In this document: positions 34,715 through 47,394 of the stretch, in pieces
Numbering within the stretch: position 1 is the first letter of the stretch
Layout of the letters: each line of letters starts with the position of its first letter
Origin: Alligator mississippiensis
Taxonomy: Eukaryota > Chordata > Crocodylia > Alligatoridae
NCBI RefSeq assembly: GCF_030867095.1
Contig: NC_081835.1
Coordinates: 19,600,501-19,664,500, forward strand
Reading direction: 5' to 3'
DNA length: 64,000 bases
The notes under the pieces: generated by a model
Told to the model about the DNA's origin: nothing
Databases searched by the model: none
The model's input: the letters and a program-made list of their open reading frames with translations, nothing else
Translations under genes and position numbers: made by a program

Positions 34715-34900
34715 GGGCTGGAGGCAGCAGATCCTAATCTTTATTAAATAAGAACAAAGCTTATGCCGGCTAATGAGAAAAACAAACCGATGAAAGATCC
34801 GGCGGGCTCCTCGAAAGGACACAAAGAAATTCTCTCCTGACAAGGGCTTGCTAAAAATATTCCATAATATTCATTTTGCCGGCAAAGGCTTCACAGGCCC
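34715..34900. promoter_or_regulatory. candidate conserved noncoding element
   Basis: Compact, repeat-free block with an ultraconserved look: TCTTTATTAAATAAGAACAAAGC (SOX-type AACAAAG), CCGGCTAATGAG, GATCCGGCGGGC, AAAATATTCCATAATATTC and TTTTGCCGGCAAAGGC (a GCCGGC palindrome). It carries several CpGs although it is AT-rich. No reading frame fits. Conservation must be tested. Confidence 0.4.
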
Positions 34901-36584
34901 AGTTTGGTGCTTCTGCTTTGGAAGCCCCCATGGGCATTCCTGAGGGCAGAATCCAGCTCAGAATTCAGATGAAGACACTTTGCTCTGTGTAGGACTTCCA
35001 GGGCTATGGAAAGAATACCTGGAGAGCAATAGACTTTTGGGGTATAAATTTGACTGCCAGCTTGACTTTCCCTCCTTCCTTTCAATCCATAGGCTCACAG
35101 AAGGGCCCTTTGTTAAGTTTAGGATATGCCTGTAAGGGACATAGACACCACAGGTCTGCTCAGGTCTTCCTCTGTACGGAAACTTTGAGCACCAGCTGGA
35201 AAAGGCCTAATATGGGTGTCTGCTGAAGGATGCTGTTTCTATAATAGGAATTAGCACATCTGTCAGAATGGATTCACGTTAGCTGTAATGCATGTTTGTT
35301 CCTTCTCCCATACACGCCTGTGTATCATAGGGTAGGTCCTTTCACTGATGAACATGCTGCTTCCCTAGCAGAAAAAGACGATGCTTCAGTCACCTTATTA
35401 ATCTTGAGTAATACATGTTCCCTTCATGTGTTTGGGTTGATGCTGGTCCTCATTAGACCAGTATATAAGGACATTTCTGTTTCCTCTATGTATGTAACAG
35501 CATAATATGAAACTTTGAGGGTGATCTACAGAGATATGGGCATCTTTTGCAACAAAACCCCAAACCACATGAAGCAGACCTGATTTTATGTTTTGTTATG
35601 AACTCAAAACTCAGACCACACACACAGAATCATTCACTAAGGGCCACGACTCTTGTGAGGGATCATCATGGAGTGACCCAGAGTCTGGAAAAGATCAAAA
35701 GGGGAAATAATGTTTGCATGAAACCCTGTGAGAAGGAGCTGCTAAGCGTTACAGAGCTCTGATAACCTAGGGGTGACTCAAGTAACCTGAGCGATCCCAA
35801 CCCATCTTGAAGCTTCCCCATTATAACCTACTGTGAGCCTCAGAAAACCCCAAACTGGGTATTTTGTCCATTGACTTTTATCTTAGAGATATCTGAGTAG
35901 ATGTGGGTCTCTACCCATACATTGGTTTAGAGAACCCCTGAACTTCCCAACCAGCCCTTTTTCTAGACTGAGCTGAATCAAAACCCAGGTCTTGACCACC
36001 TTTGAACTTTGGGGGAATTTGGTTCTGGATCTGGACTTTATAGTTTGGTTTTGAAGGCAAAGGGAGTTATGTGATTAGAGCCTGCATTTATTTTCTGGCT
36101 CCATCACCACTGACCATGAAACCACAGCCACTGCTTTAATGTACTGTGGCTGAACTTACTGCCAACAGGTCAGAGGGGACATAATTTACTTGGGCTTTGA
36201 TGCATTTGATACAGTTTGTAAGAGGGAGGATGGGAGGCAGAGGGGAGAGGAGGTGGCAGAGAGGGAAGAACTTCGCCTTTTTACATTAGAACTGGATTAG
36301 TACAAAGTTGACAGAGCCATTTCCTAGCCAAGAGGGAAGTAAGGATAATGAAAAGGTTTCAGCAGAGCAAGTGAGGTTCTGTTTGCCTAGATTGATGCAG
36401 ACTGTAGGAATCAGGCTGAACACTGGTTTGCAGACCCCTCTTTATCTTTACGTCTCTCATGAGGAGCTTCAGGTGGTGGGTTGTATCATTTGTCTTCTTT
36501 GGAGCTCCGTGTCACTGGGGGAACTTCTAAAGCTTGTGTGGGACATATCTGAAGCAGAGCTCACCTCTCTGTAGTCAAATGTAA

Positions 36585-36800
36585 AAATATTTGCATTTCC
36601 ATAGCACCTTTTCCCTGAAGATCGTAAAGCAAACTTATTAATGAAACCTTACAAGCTGCCTTACGTCCCTGAAACAGCTAAGTATAATTGCCCCTATTTT
36701 ACAGAAGGGTATGCTGTGGTACAAAGTGGTGACATTTTTGAGACTAGAACCCAGGCATCCTAATTCTCAGTTCACTACTCTAAACTGGCTAGCACTGAGT
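36585..36800 (-). mobile_element. MIR/CORE-SINE copy, nearly full length
   Basis: TTTGCATTTCCATAGCACCTTTTC, ATTGCCCCTATTTTACAGAAGGG, GAACCCAGGCATCCTAATTCTC and TTCACTACTCTAAAC follow the complete order of the reverse-oriented SINE. One of the best preserved MIR-type copies in the window. Confidence 0.8.
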
Positions 36801-36858
36801 TCTTGCAAATATGAAGGTATTAAATAGAAAAATCAGCCTGAAATAATGGGATTGAAGT

Positions 36859-36880
36859 TCTCTCTCTCTCTCTCTCTCTC
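36859..36880. repeat. (TC)11 microsatellite
   Basis: Perfect dinucleotide run. Confidence 0.95.
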
Positions 36881-37849
36881 CTGTTTTATTTTAGAGTTGG
36901 ATTGAGTCAGACCTCCTGACCTACTGGCTGGCTGTGCATCACTGCCAGACACTAGTATCACCCCAAAAATAAGAAGAGTCACACAAGAGCAGTGTGAATC
37001 CCTCTGCCCCCCAGCCCCTGCCATCCCTAGGAATGAGAATGCATCTAGTCCTCAAGACAGGAGGGAGCACATGCCTACTGATATCGATACTGATCTGGGT
37101 TTTTGTGTTGGCACCCATTCTCATAGTATCTTGAGCATCTGCCCATGTGAGAACCATGTTTAGGTCCTTTGCAAAATGACTGGCCTGATCAGGACTGAGT
37201 CAAGAGTAGAATGCAAAGTATTAGTGAATACGTATCCAGGTGGCAATGACTTTGAATCACATCACAAAAACTCACTGCACTGCAAGCACTTCGGCCTGTG
37301 TTTGGTGTATTGGCATCCTTGTATAGCACAAGAAATTCTCCCTCTTTTTGGAATGAAATTCCCCATCAGAGCTGAAATATCCCACACTCCAGCTTGTGTC
37401 TGGATGGGCTGACGTTTCTGCATAGGAAATGGGCTAGCGGAAGCCAAGAGCAACGACTCTTGTGGTTTTAGTTCTCACACTCCCCTGCTGGTGAGAAATT
37501 GGACCTGTGCGTCCCCAGACTTCAGCCTATAGCTGCAGAGAGGAAAGGTGTTTGGAACAAAGCAGGATTGGGAAGATTGTCCCAGCACAGCAAGGGGCTA
37601 AAATAGCTAATAGAGGAATGGAGTGGGTTTAGGAAACACAAAAGACTCAGGATGTTCAGGAGCTCATTGTACATTAATATTCTCTGCAGAATGAGGGGTG
37701 TACATTTCACTGCTATCTCCTTGGACTTTTCGGTATATGCCATTCATTTCACATAGATGTCACTACTGCCTTATGAGTGCTCCTCTGAGCCAGTCAGTTA
37801 AATGGAGCTAGTGCATTATAGTAATGGAGTAACTGTATAAAAACAATGA

Positions 37850-38230
37850 AATCCAATCTCTTTAAACTGATTTGATGTCTGCCCGAACCACAACATTTCC
37901 TGCTAATGGCTTCCTTCATTTTGTAACCGTGATCTCCACCTGATCAGATTACAGCTGTTTTTAATTACAAAGCTAATAGAGTTTGTAGGCAGTGTCAGGC
38001 AGACAGCGCATGCCCTGTACAGGCAGGCAGTAGGGAGAGGAAAAGGGGGGGTGGGGGTCTTAGTGACTGTGTTAACACACGCAGCCCATCAAAGCTGACT
38101 GTCAAAACACTGAGAGGAGGGAACTAGAAGAGATGATAATATTTTCAGACGTGCAGCCAGCATATTGGCCCCCTGGCTTGTCTGTGTGAAAACAAACTGA
38201 GCCATGAGTTGCGTGAATAGAATTTCATTC
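37850..38230. promoter_or_regulatory. candidate conserved noncoding element
   Basis: Repeat-free noncoding block with TTTAATTACAAAGC (homeodomain plus TCF/SOX-type CAAAG), GTTTGTAGGCAG, TGTTAACACACGC (HNF1/forkhead-like) and a poly-G segment GGGGGGGTGGGGG at 38045-38057. TGTCAAAACACTGAGAGG and GATGATAATATTTTCAG follow. The evidence is style and motif density only. Confidence 0.3.
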
Positions 38231-41040
38231 CCTCTCTGCTATTTCCTTGTCCTGCTGGCCTGTCTTTTGGGTGGCTACCTTGGTCCTCTGTAGATGCTCA
38301 GTGAGTGGTGCTCAGCTCAGATGCTCAGTGAGTAGGGACAGTGTGATTCAGGTCCCAGTGGTGGAAACCTAGAATGATTCCAGTGAAGGCCATGGGCTCC
38401 TCCAGCATAAATGAGATGGCTGGAAGCTTTGGGGAGCGTTTGAAGATAATTTTGAATTACTTCATTGATGATGAACGGGAGCAGCAGCCTACGATAATAT
38501 GAGTAGCATGGAAAAAGAGATGACCACATAAGGAACATCATGTAAAAATAGCAGCTAATCGCCTACCAAAACAAGCATTTCTATGGTGGCCCCAGGAGGC
38601 CAACCCAGAGGAACACTTCACAGCACAATAATGGCAGAAGAAACATTGTTATAACTGAATATAAGTGGAAAAAAATTGTTCAGGACAGGGGTTATTGAGT
38701 CATTTGACTTCTGTCTTGTGGACCAGCTGGTACAGGACAGGAGAAGAAGAAGGAAGAAAACCCTAGAGGCTCCCCCTCAACACACACACACTTAAAATAC
38801 ATGGTTTGGCCTCAGGAGCATAAGAATGAGCATTCATTATCTCTATCCAGGCAGAGACTACATCAATACAAGCAATGTGCATGACTCAGCCTTGCCTCCC
38901 ATAGTTTTATCTTGCTATCTGGGTTCTAGGAGCTATGGATTGATCAATGGATTTAGCTATTGTGAAATAAGCTATTTGAAATAGCTGTTCCAGATTAGCT
39001 TCCTACATGGACACACTTATTTTGGAATAACAATAATACTCTGCCTGTTTTCTGGAATAACACTCCATGTAGACCAGTCCTACCTTACCAGCCATCCAAA
39101 TGCAATGCTCTCTGTCCTCTGTGTCAATTGAATTACAGATTATGCCAGGTAACTGAGACTGAGTCTAGGGGTTTGCTCCTGGGCTAGACTCAGTCAAACC
39201 AGGTTAGACTTTAAAGTGGCTGTGCAGCAACAGGACAGTTGCAACAAGTTCTGCCGTGCCACCGTACAGTCCCTGTGAAGTTGCCTGTCTAGCCATCTGC
39301 TGCTATCCTGGATCAAGGGGAAGCAGCATATGCTGCTCTAATGCATCTTGCCCAAACCATAGCCATAATGCTGCCTTGTAAGGTGCCTCTGTGGAAGTTA
39401 CTCCCCTTGACCAATTCTGGAATCAGTGACATGGCTCCTTGGAAGACATTGCAGCAGGCTGGCTGATAGGAAGGGGCCTGACTCTGACCTCACTTCCAGC
39501 ACTGGAAAAAGTAACACCAGTGAAGTGAATGGAGTTGCAGCCACTGTGTATTGAGAACCAAGCCCGTGAGTTCCAGTCAGTGCCCAGTGCAGTGCAACGT
39601 GGCGTGGAAGCGTTGCGCTTTGCTCTGGGCACCAGGTCGCTCACAAGGCACGTTGAGCTGAAGGCAGCTTGCACTTCACTGGAAGATCCTGGCTCCCCCC
39701 TCCCTCCACCCTGGTTTCTTGTTTTGAACGCTCTATGGTCCTGCCTTCCCCAGTGTAACAGAGCTCAGTGATCTGTTTCAAAGCCTCCCCTGGAGCCTGG
39801 ACAAAACCATTTGCCCTTCTGTTGGTGGATATGCATCCTTTGCCCTGCCGTAATGTCAGTGCTACAGATGTTTGGTTACACACTGGCCTTGTAAATGATT
39901 TAGGGTCCATATCAAGGCAGCATCAATAATTTACCTCAGGGATTAATTATTTATTTTGACAGGACTCTCCCTCTTTAATTTCATTGTATCATTGTCGACC
40001 TGGTCTCCATTTTCAAAACAGTACCATGGTCAATTTTGCAGCTTGGGCCTGGCTGTTTTCATCTCCCTCAGCCCTTCACCAGAGCCTGAAGCAGCAGAAA
40101 GCAAAGTGCCTGCGTTCCACCTTCTCTGTCCAAATATCAGCACAAAAGAAATCCAAGGGTTTTATTTGGGGATCTGTGCAGTGTGCATTTGAGCCTCAAT
40201 GACATCTCTGTTTGCCTCTGGATGGGGTGTGCATGTGGACTGGACTCCCTCAACATACTCTGACCTGTGCATGTGTTTCAGGCAGCTCTAAGTTGACCTC
40301 AATGGGCTCTAACCCAATGGAGGAATCTCTTGGTAGAGCAGAGCATCATCCTTTCCCTTGCAATGCACCTGCGTGCAGGACCCAGCTGAAGCACCAGTGA
40401 ATGATTAAGGAGTTGCACGTTCCTTGGTGCAAAGTGGCCCTCACTCTGCCTCCGTTCCCTCTTTGTAAAATGAGGAAAACAGCACATCTCTGTCTCCTGC
40501 TGGATGTAATGAGGATATACTTATCAACATTTGTAAAGTGCTTAGATTCAGAGGTGATAAATGCCGTAGAAATGCCCCCCCATCGAATCAAAGAGTTCTT
40601 TCAAAAACATCTCTCTTCACAGTGGAAGTAAAGCAAATGTTTTTCAGCATTTGGGTTGACCTTTGGGCAGTCGTCCAGGGTGGGTCTTGTCTTTCTTTCA
40701 GCCAGTTGGCCTGTCCCTCACAGTAGCATCCCACAAGCTTTTCTTGGAGGAGAGGACCACAGCTTCCAGAAGTGGGGTTATCACCCCCCAACCCCTCTGA
40801 CATCCAGAATCTTTGGTTTGAATCGCAGCCGCAAGACTTGCTGTCTGAGCCCTGCCACCTGGAAGGATTCTGCTAATGGGTTAAATCCACTTTTGGGTTT
40901 GATCACCTATCAGCAAACAGCAAAGTTGGGTTTCTTCAGCCAGCTGGCTGGGCTGCTCTTCCCATCCCTCTCTCTCAGAACATTTGGGAAGCTGTTACCC
41001 AGTCATGTCAAACACAGGCACTAGGAACTATGTTTCAAGT
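38231..41040. other. intergenic, no gene recognised
   Basis: Contains a 14-bp direct repeat (GATGCTCAGTGAGT near 38293 and 38321). A fragment near 39000-39080 (ACATGGACACACTTATTTTGGAATAA, then TGGAATAACACTCCATGTAGACC) looks like a small inverted-repeat MITE. The string TAACACCAGTGAAGTGAATGGAGTTGCAG near 39510 belongs to a common sauropsid repeat type. The SINE at 40405-40590 is listed separately. Confidence 0.4.
40405..40590 (+). mobile_element. MIR/CORE-SINE copy
   Basis: CCTCCGTTCCCTCTTTGTAAAATGAGG, GATGTAATGAGGATATAC and TTTGTAAAGTGCTTAGATTCAG followed by CCGTAGAAATGC match the forward SINE from its middle to its 3' end. Confidence 0.8.
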
Positions 41041-41049
41041 CAGTGCTTG

Positions 41050-41096
41050 GCTGCTTTTTTCTTTTTTCTTTTTCTTTTTTTTTTTTCTCCTTTTCA
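41050..41096. repeat. T-rich polypyrimidine tract
   Basis: Mostly T with scattered C; a low-complexity run just before a candidate regulatory block. Confidence 0.8.
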
Positions 41097-41149
41097 TTCC
41101 ATCTTTTCCTTTATCTGAACTTTTAAACCCTGCGTCTGGTGCAGATTTT

Positions 41150-41420
41150 TACAGTAACTCAAGCCTCTGAGAACGGCTAATGCCTTGCTGTTTTCACAGG
41201 GACATTAATATGCACTGCAAAAACGCCAAGTATCAAAAGTCAGTCATGTGCTTTCTCTGAGGCTGAAATCCACGCCAACTGACAGATCCAGGCAAAAGGG
41301 ATGGGCCTGAGTGGAAACACACACAACAGGGACACGTATCCCTTTTAAAGGGACACAGCAAAGGTGAATAAAGGCCGGACATTGGTCCCGATCTTTCCCT
41401 CTGGGTCTTGTATCTCTTTG
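41150..41420. promoter_or_regulatory. candidate conserved noncoding element
   Basis: Noncoding, repeat-free: GGCTAATGCCTTGCTG, ACATTAATATGCACTGC, ATCAAAAGTCAGTCATG, CACGCCAACTGACAG (TGACAG, TALE-type), CCTTTTAAAGGG (palindrome) and GTGAATAAAGGCC. Function unproven. Confidence 0.3.
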
Positions 41421-44400
41421 CAGCACCTCTGTATGTCCTTTAAAAGTGTTCATGCTTCAATATTTAAATTACCTTTTTTAAAATAAATAAATGAAATAAG
41501 CGCCAGGATCTTGGAGCTGCCAGGCAACCTACCCAAAGGCAGGGCAGGTTGGCATCCCAGAAACCAACTGGTTCAGAGTGGCATAAGCTTCAGACTAATA
41601 TGGCTAACACCTTCTCTCTATAGTAGCCAAACAACGTGTAGAGACCGGCATTCACCAGCAACCCTACAATAACCAAGCGACATGTGGTGGTCAGTGTGCG
41701 CCTGTACCCTAATTGTGCTGCGCACGAAACTCAACAATTATGAAGAAGTAGGCAATGTCACGCACCATAACGAAGCACCATACCCAACCCCATGCTAACC
41801 CCAGTAAAACTGAACAACTTTACAGTGACCAGAATCCCTTGGCAGGAGAGGAAAAATATTTTTGTAATGAACAGGGATTCTAGCTTAAGCTTTCAAAGGT
41901 GTTGCTCTGTAGTAAACTCTGGGTGGGGAGAAATGTAATAATGCAAAACACCTTAACTAATGTGACTTAAAGGTTATGCGTAAAGCAGCATTTTCTTACA
42001 GTGTGCATTGAACATTGCTTCATTAGAATGGTTTTTAATAGTCTGAAAAAGAAAATGAGGTTTTGAAAATGAAATAGGAAATTCCCTTGAATCCTAGAGC
42101 CTTTGAAGGATTGTCAATGGAATGAGAAGTTTAGAAAGGCTCTGAGTTGTCATGACAGGGAATGGGGCCGGGAAGACGGAAAGAGGGGAGGCGTTTTCTG
42201 GACACACAGACATTTTCTACTTCTCCAGTTGCACACTCTACTCTTTGTTCCTTTTTTATATTAATGGATTTTTTTTTCTGCCTGTATTTTGTATAGCTCT
42301 GTGCGTGTGTGTGTATGTACATGTATAGGGTGGGTAGTAGGTGAAGCTTTGCATATGTTTTGCCAGGTGGGGCTTTAAAGATTATAAATTATGTTGGAAT
42401 CAAAGGGCCTGATCCTGCTGCTTCACTGAAGTCAGGAGGGGTTTTCCTGCAGTGAGGTGCTCACAGTTGAGTCCTTCTTGGCTTCAGTGCAGCTTTGCAC
42501 AGGCACAGGACTCCAGCCAAACACGTCTCCCAGCAGTACTCCTTGCAACAGCCTGGTGTATGTCCACAGAGACAACTGGAACTCAGCCCTTCATTCCTTA
42601 CAGCTATGCTCATTTCCAATGGAAAGAGCATTTTGCTCTTGACTGACCCCCTTTGGCCAGCTCCTCTGACAATCTCTGAAGGGAATGAAGGTTTCCCTTC
42701 CTTCTCAACCTGGAGGCAGTGAGGAGTAGGTCAGTGTTCATGCCAGAGGGAGAACTGGATCTTCCCTTCTCCCAGAAAAAAAAAATGTTGCTTTTCATCT
42801 TGTATTATGTTCTTCCCAGGTAGCCCAAATGCCAGATTTATGAGACAGGTCAAAGGCAGGGATTAGTCAAGACCTTGAAGAAAGGGAGAGGGTGAGGAAA
42901 GGGCCATGAGGTGTAAAACCAAGGGATTATCACTAATTCTGTGCCAGTCATACTTCAGGGGCCAAATTTAGTCTGGTAGAAGTCTGCTGAAGTCCCTAGG
43001 GATGCTTCTGGCCTGGGCGGCTCCATTGTTTTAGCTAAATGAGTCAGAGGAAACAGCCTATTCTCAGTTGTGCACAGTGCAGCAGTGACAGGAATGGGGA
43101 CTGCTAGTTCAGGCACCCAACGCAGCGTGATTAGAACTAGGGATCAGGTCTATCAAGAAAAGACCAGAGTTACAAGAGGAAATGTTTTGACATTTGCATT
43201 ATATATGAGGACAGGTTTAATGTGTGTTTGGTAGCAGCATTTACCAGCACTACAGGCTGAGGGGAAGGGGAAGGGGACTGTAAAGTTCCTTGAATATTCA
43301 GTCATGCAGTTTGGAGTTCCTCAATTGTTTGACCACCAGAGAGGGAAGCTGCGGGTCTGGGACAGGCACGTGGTATTTAAGGGGAATTCACACTGCTTCC
43401 CAACCCTGAGAGAAATGGAGTCTGAGAAACCTGAGCTGGAGAAAACCAAAGCCCTCCTTCTATAGCTCATATATCTACAGCTGCCTGCCCCATGCCTTTG
43501 CATAACATTTCCTTCAAAGCTGTTGGGATCACTGGGTTGGCTACTGATCTCCTAAGGAAGAAGCATCAAACATACAGCCCACAACCTGGATCCCTTCAGC
43601 CTATGAGGATCCTGGAAAGCCGGTTCAGCAGTGGGGCCTGCCTCATAATCCAGGGCTGTGGGGGCCCATTCAGCAAGGCTCTCAAGGGCAAGGGCTGTGC
43701 TGCCAGAGCCCCGCTTGCCCTGCTGCAATCACTGCCACCAGGTCTGGATCCAGCCTGTGAGGAGCCCAGTGGCCTGGTCCAGCCTGGGGGCCATGTGAGT
43801 TTGACACCCCTCTGCTAAAGCAACCAAGAATATGCTCGTGCATGTGTACATGCAAGTACAGAGGCCCTGCAAACAATATGTTGAGGGGGAAAACTGAAAG
43901 GCCCATGGAGCGTGGGCTCGGTGCGTTCTGGCTTTGCACATGCCCTTGCTAGAATTAACTTTGGGGAGGTTTGGGATTACTGGGAAACTTCCAGGTTTCC
44001 AGTCGAGAAATCAGAAGCTGGCAGTTCCTGTGTTGATGTGAATGCCAAGCTATTTTCTCTGAATGCCTAGCTATTAAAACAAACAAAAGGAAGATCATCC
44101 AGCCCAAGAGAGTAGCTAACCATTTCGAAGGGGTGGCTGTTTGCTGGCTTGTACCAAATAAGATTTCAGCCTAGGACCTACTAGTCACCCCATTCAGAGC
44201 TAACTAGTATTCTCAAGAGAGAAGTCAAAGCCTGAATAAGCCATGGAGACAAAAGTCCTGGCCTCCACCCCCAAGGTGGTCCCTCCAGGATGGATTTGAG
44301 GAAAGTCAGGCTGGGGGGGGACTTGAATTGCCCCATTCTAGCTGGTCTTGTTCTGTGGATCAACACAAGACTTGATTCTCCAGCAGTTGTCAATCCATCA

Positions 44401-44495
44401 CCTTTCCCCATCACTAAATACACTTTAAAGAGAATACAAAGGAAGATCCTCTACTGAGGAATGAGATAACAATAGGTGGGAAGCGAGGGGGAAAG
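41421..44495. other. intergenic, no gene recognised
   Basis: Contains the hAT-like element at 43560-43814. At 42405-42480, CCTGATCCTGCTGCTTCACTGAAG followed by a near-inverse resembles the palindromic sauropsid repeat that begins GGGCCAAATCCTGCTC. No coding gene was seen. Confidence 0.4.
43560..43814. mobile_element. hAT-like MITE
   Basis: The right end (reverse complement CAGAGGGGTGTCAAACTCAC, then GGCCCCCAGGCTGGACC) is a typical hAT terminus of the CAGGGGTGTCAAAC kind. The left end GAAGCATCAAACATAC followed by GCCCACAACCTGGATCC is its inverted partner, apparently shortened by about four bases. Possible 8-bp duplications CTAAGGAA (43552-43559) and CTAAAGCA (43815-43822) agree at six positions. 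Confidence 0.65.
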
Positions 44496-44499
44496 GCAG

Positions 44500-44935
44500 A
44501 CCTGGAGTCTTGCTGCTTGCAGCAGTCTTGCACCTCAGCAGCTGGAACAAGAGCATTCCCAAAGTCCCAAGCAGGATAATAAGCAGAGCAACAGCAGCTA
44601 TTCATGGGGCTCCGACCCTGACTAGGTAACTACATAATGAGCCTGTTTGAATTGCTCCCGTCCCTGCCAAAGGGGTGGGATCGGGGGATGCTTTTGTTTG
44701 CAATAATGAACCTGTAATTATGCTACATTTCTTGGTTTTAGCCACATTTTTTTGTGTGTTGTTCTCTTTGTATTGACAGATTTATGGCCAGGATATTCTC
44801 CTGCACCAACTGCAGCATGACAGTGTGTGGAGACAGTCTGACTCCAGCTTCTTCTTCTTTGATAGGTGAGGGGGTGGGGAATGGGAGGGCGGGCCTGGGG
44901 TTTTGTGCAGTGGCATTATGTGAAGGGTTAAATAT
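44500..44935. promoter_or_regulatory. candidate conserved noncoding element
   Basis: Repeat-free block with CAGCAGCTGGAAC (E-box), ACTAGGTAACTACATAATGAG, TTGCAATAATGAACCTGTAATTATGC (homeodomain-rich) and TTTGTATTGACAG. It overlaps a splice-flanked open segment described separately, so part of it could be transcribed. Confidence 0.3.
44780..44865 (+). other. possible cryptic or noncoding exon
   Basis: A pyrimidine-rich acceptor (GTTCTCTTTGTATTGACAG, AG at 44778-44779) and a donor matching consensus (ATAG followed by GTGAGG, GT at 44866-44867) flank an 86-nt segment. Two of its three frames are open; translation gives no family match that I recognise. Such pairs arise by chance in long intergenic DNA, so this is a weak call. 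Confidence 0.15.
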
Positions 44936-47394
44936 TAAAACTAAATGAATTAGGGCTCCCCTTTCCAAAAGCCACAGCTGTAGAAAGTTGCAAAAATGGG
45001 GTGGCGGGGGGAAGGTGTTTGCCTCAGAGCTCCAGACAGGAGAAAGACAAGGAGAAAAGAATGATGAAGCCAAAAATAAATAAATAACACCCACCAGATA
45101 TCAGCTCCCAGACGCTCAATAAAATTACACTTTGAAATGCAAGGATTAAGCAGGGTAGGTGACAAGGTAACTTTGTTAACAGGCTAATCTCTTGCCTTAA
45201 CAGAGACAGGGGATTTACATGCCACTGTACAAAACTGCTTCACAGTCACTTTTCCAAGGTGGAAATGGTCCATTGGGGGTGGGCAGGATGAAATGGGACA
45301 GCCTTGGACGTCTTAAAACCATTTGTGAGACCAGTTTAGACTAGAGTTTGCTCCATAGTTTTTAGTGGATATGCAAAGGCTTGTGTCACCAACAAATCAG
45401 ACATCTCTAAACACTGTGGCTTGTGGATGCTGAAGAGTTCCCCTGGCCGCATGTTAACGAATCAGTGGTAAAAATGTTAAGAACAGCATCTCTTTCTAGA
45501 CCGTTTCTACTGCTTCCCTGTCAAAAACCACCTTGTAATACAAGTTACCCAAGGAATCTTTTAAGGTTCACTTTTGAACCAAACTCTTGCCTTAGTTGCA
45601 CCTGGAGGTGTTTGAAAGCTAAGCCCAGATCTGGATCCAAATTCAGTGTTGGCAAATAGCCTTTTATATAATGGGCCAATTTATAATGGCCAATGTTAAA
45701 GAGTTTAATGCCCCTGCACTTTGGAAAAATATGATAGGGAGCTTGGATGGACGTGGAACGAGACCCAGATCCATCAAAGTGGGCTTCTGTCAAAATTTTC
45801 AGAGCCCCTACTCAGCCTTCCAAGGTCATCTCTGGGATTGACATGGCTTTACAATCCAGATGGGCATGTTGGTATTCTCCCCTGCCATGCAGGGCAGTGT
45901 GGCCTGGGTTTACATTCGAACTCTCTTGGAATCCTTGGTCTGGTTCCTAAGAACTCACTGTTAATCTCCCTCAGGGAACCTGAGAAACTGCAGGGATTTG
46001 GTCTGAAAGCACCCAGAAGTCCAAATCTACTCCAACCCTTCTTGTTTTAGGTTCAAAAATAACTTTCCAAAACCTTCCTCTGAAATCTGAACTGAACCCG
46101 ACATCTGGATATTTGGTGGGGTTTGAGCAAGTCTGGCATCCCATCTCCATTCTAGTCTTTGGTTTCTCCTTCCCACTTGGTTTGCAAATGGAGGTATAGA
46201 AATACCAGGAGAAAGCTGTATTCTCATGGAGTATCCAGCCCAATTTTACAGGCATGAGACACTTGGGTAATCTGGATCATTTCCTGATGAGATTCCTGAC
46301 TCTTTGGGTGAGTAGCTAGACTGGTATTAGAGCATAGGGTTTAAGATACAAGGACGATAGGTTTTGTACCCAGCTCTGCCACTGATTCATGACTTTTGCC
46401 AAATAACCTTGTCTCTCTGTTTCCTTACTTGTATACAAACATTCTGAATTCAGCATCTGATGAAGTAAACCCACTACTTACAAAAGCTTATGCTATGCAT
46501 CTCTGATTGAGTTCATCTATGAGATGCAAATCTACCTTGCCATCTGCCTTACTTCAGACTAAAATGGTTAACTAACTCTCTCTGAAAATCATTGGCCATA
46601 AAACACGACTAATCATTATAATAATGAATACAAACTAGAATGGCAAAGTAATGTTCTTTAAACCAAGCCTCTGAACCTCAAAGGTCCAGACTACTCTGAG
46701 GTCTCAAACTATTTTAGCACTTCTCTAGGGAATCCTGTTTAAACAGTCAGCAGTAGGTCTCCCAAAAAACAACAAAAGGAGCAGATTACAAACAGAAGTG
46801 TTAAAGCCTCCTAGAGGTGTCTCTAGGCAAATGTGGGCCAAACAAAGGTCAGAATGATTCAGGACATGAGGAGGAAGGATTGAATGGAGATGAACAGGCC
46901 ACCAATGGCTGCAATTTTTTTAAATTATTATTATTTATATCATAAAGCAGGTCATAAAGACCCATAAAAATATCAATGAACGGCCTGCCTCTTCACAATC
47001 AAATACGGGCCCTATACAAGTAGGCAGAGCACCTTTCTGAAAAGACTGTAGACCTTGCTGGAGACAAATGTACTGTAGAATGATTTATATTATAACTTAG
47101 ACCCAGTCTTCACTGAGGCCCTGTCTATGGGGAACAGGAACCACAGATCCAGTTGAGCTAACTGGTTGAGACTAAGGTCCCGTCTAAGCCCTGTGGGAAC
47201 TGGTTATATCATGGTGTTCCTCCATCAGGGATAGTTATAGTCAAGACTTCCGCACCGCTCAGGGGACACCTTGGCTTCCATCATCATTCCAAGATGGAAG
47301 GGGGGTTGGACAGCTTTGGGGAGACAGCCCTGTTGTCCCAGTGACACGACTGAGTTTCCTATGAAAGTAAGACCTGTTTAACTGCGAACCAGCC
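44936..47394. other. intergenic, no gene recognised
   Basis: Contains the SINE at 46325-46445. From 45630 to 46100, strings such as CAGATCTGGATCCAAATTC and GAACTGAACCCGACATCTGGATATTTGG suggest a diverged interspersed repeat of unclear family; the open frames there are fortuitous. At 47100-47240 AGTCTTCACTGAGGCCCTGTCTATGG may be a decayed MITE end. Confidence 0.4.
46325..46445 (+). mobile_element. MIR/CORE-SINE 5' half
   Basis: GTACCCAGCTCTGCCACTGATTCATGACTTTTGCC followed by TAACCTTGTCTCTCTGTTTCC parallels the MIR string CGGCTCTGCCACTTACTAGCTGTGTGACCTTGGGC, then TAACCTCTCTGTGCCTCAGTTTCC. Confidence 0.8.

Larger units (their letters stand above)
34901..37845. other. intergenic, no gene recognised
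   Basis: Contains the SINE at 36585-36800 and a (TC)n run at 36859-36880. Strings such as GGATCTGGA and TTTGGTTCTGGATCTGG near 36010 recall a diffuse sauropsid repeat also sensed near 45630-46100 and 63190; I cannot define it. Confidence 0.4.
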
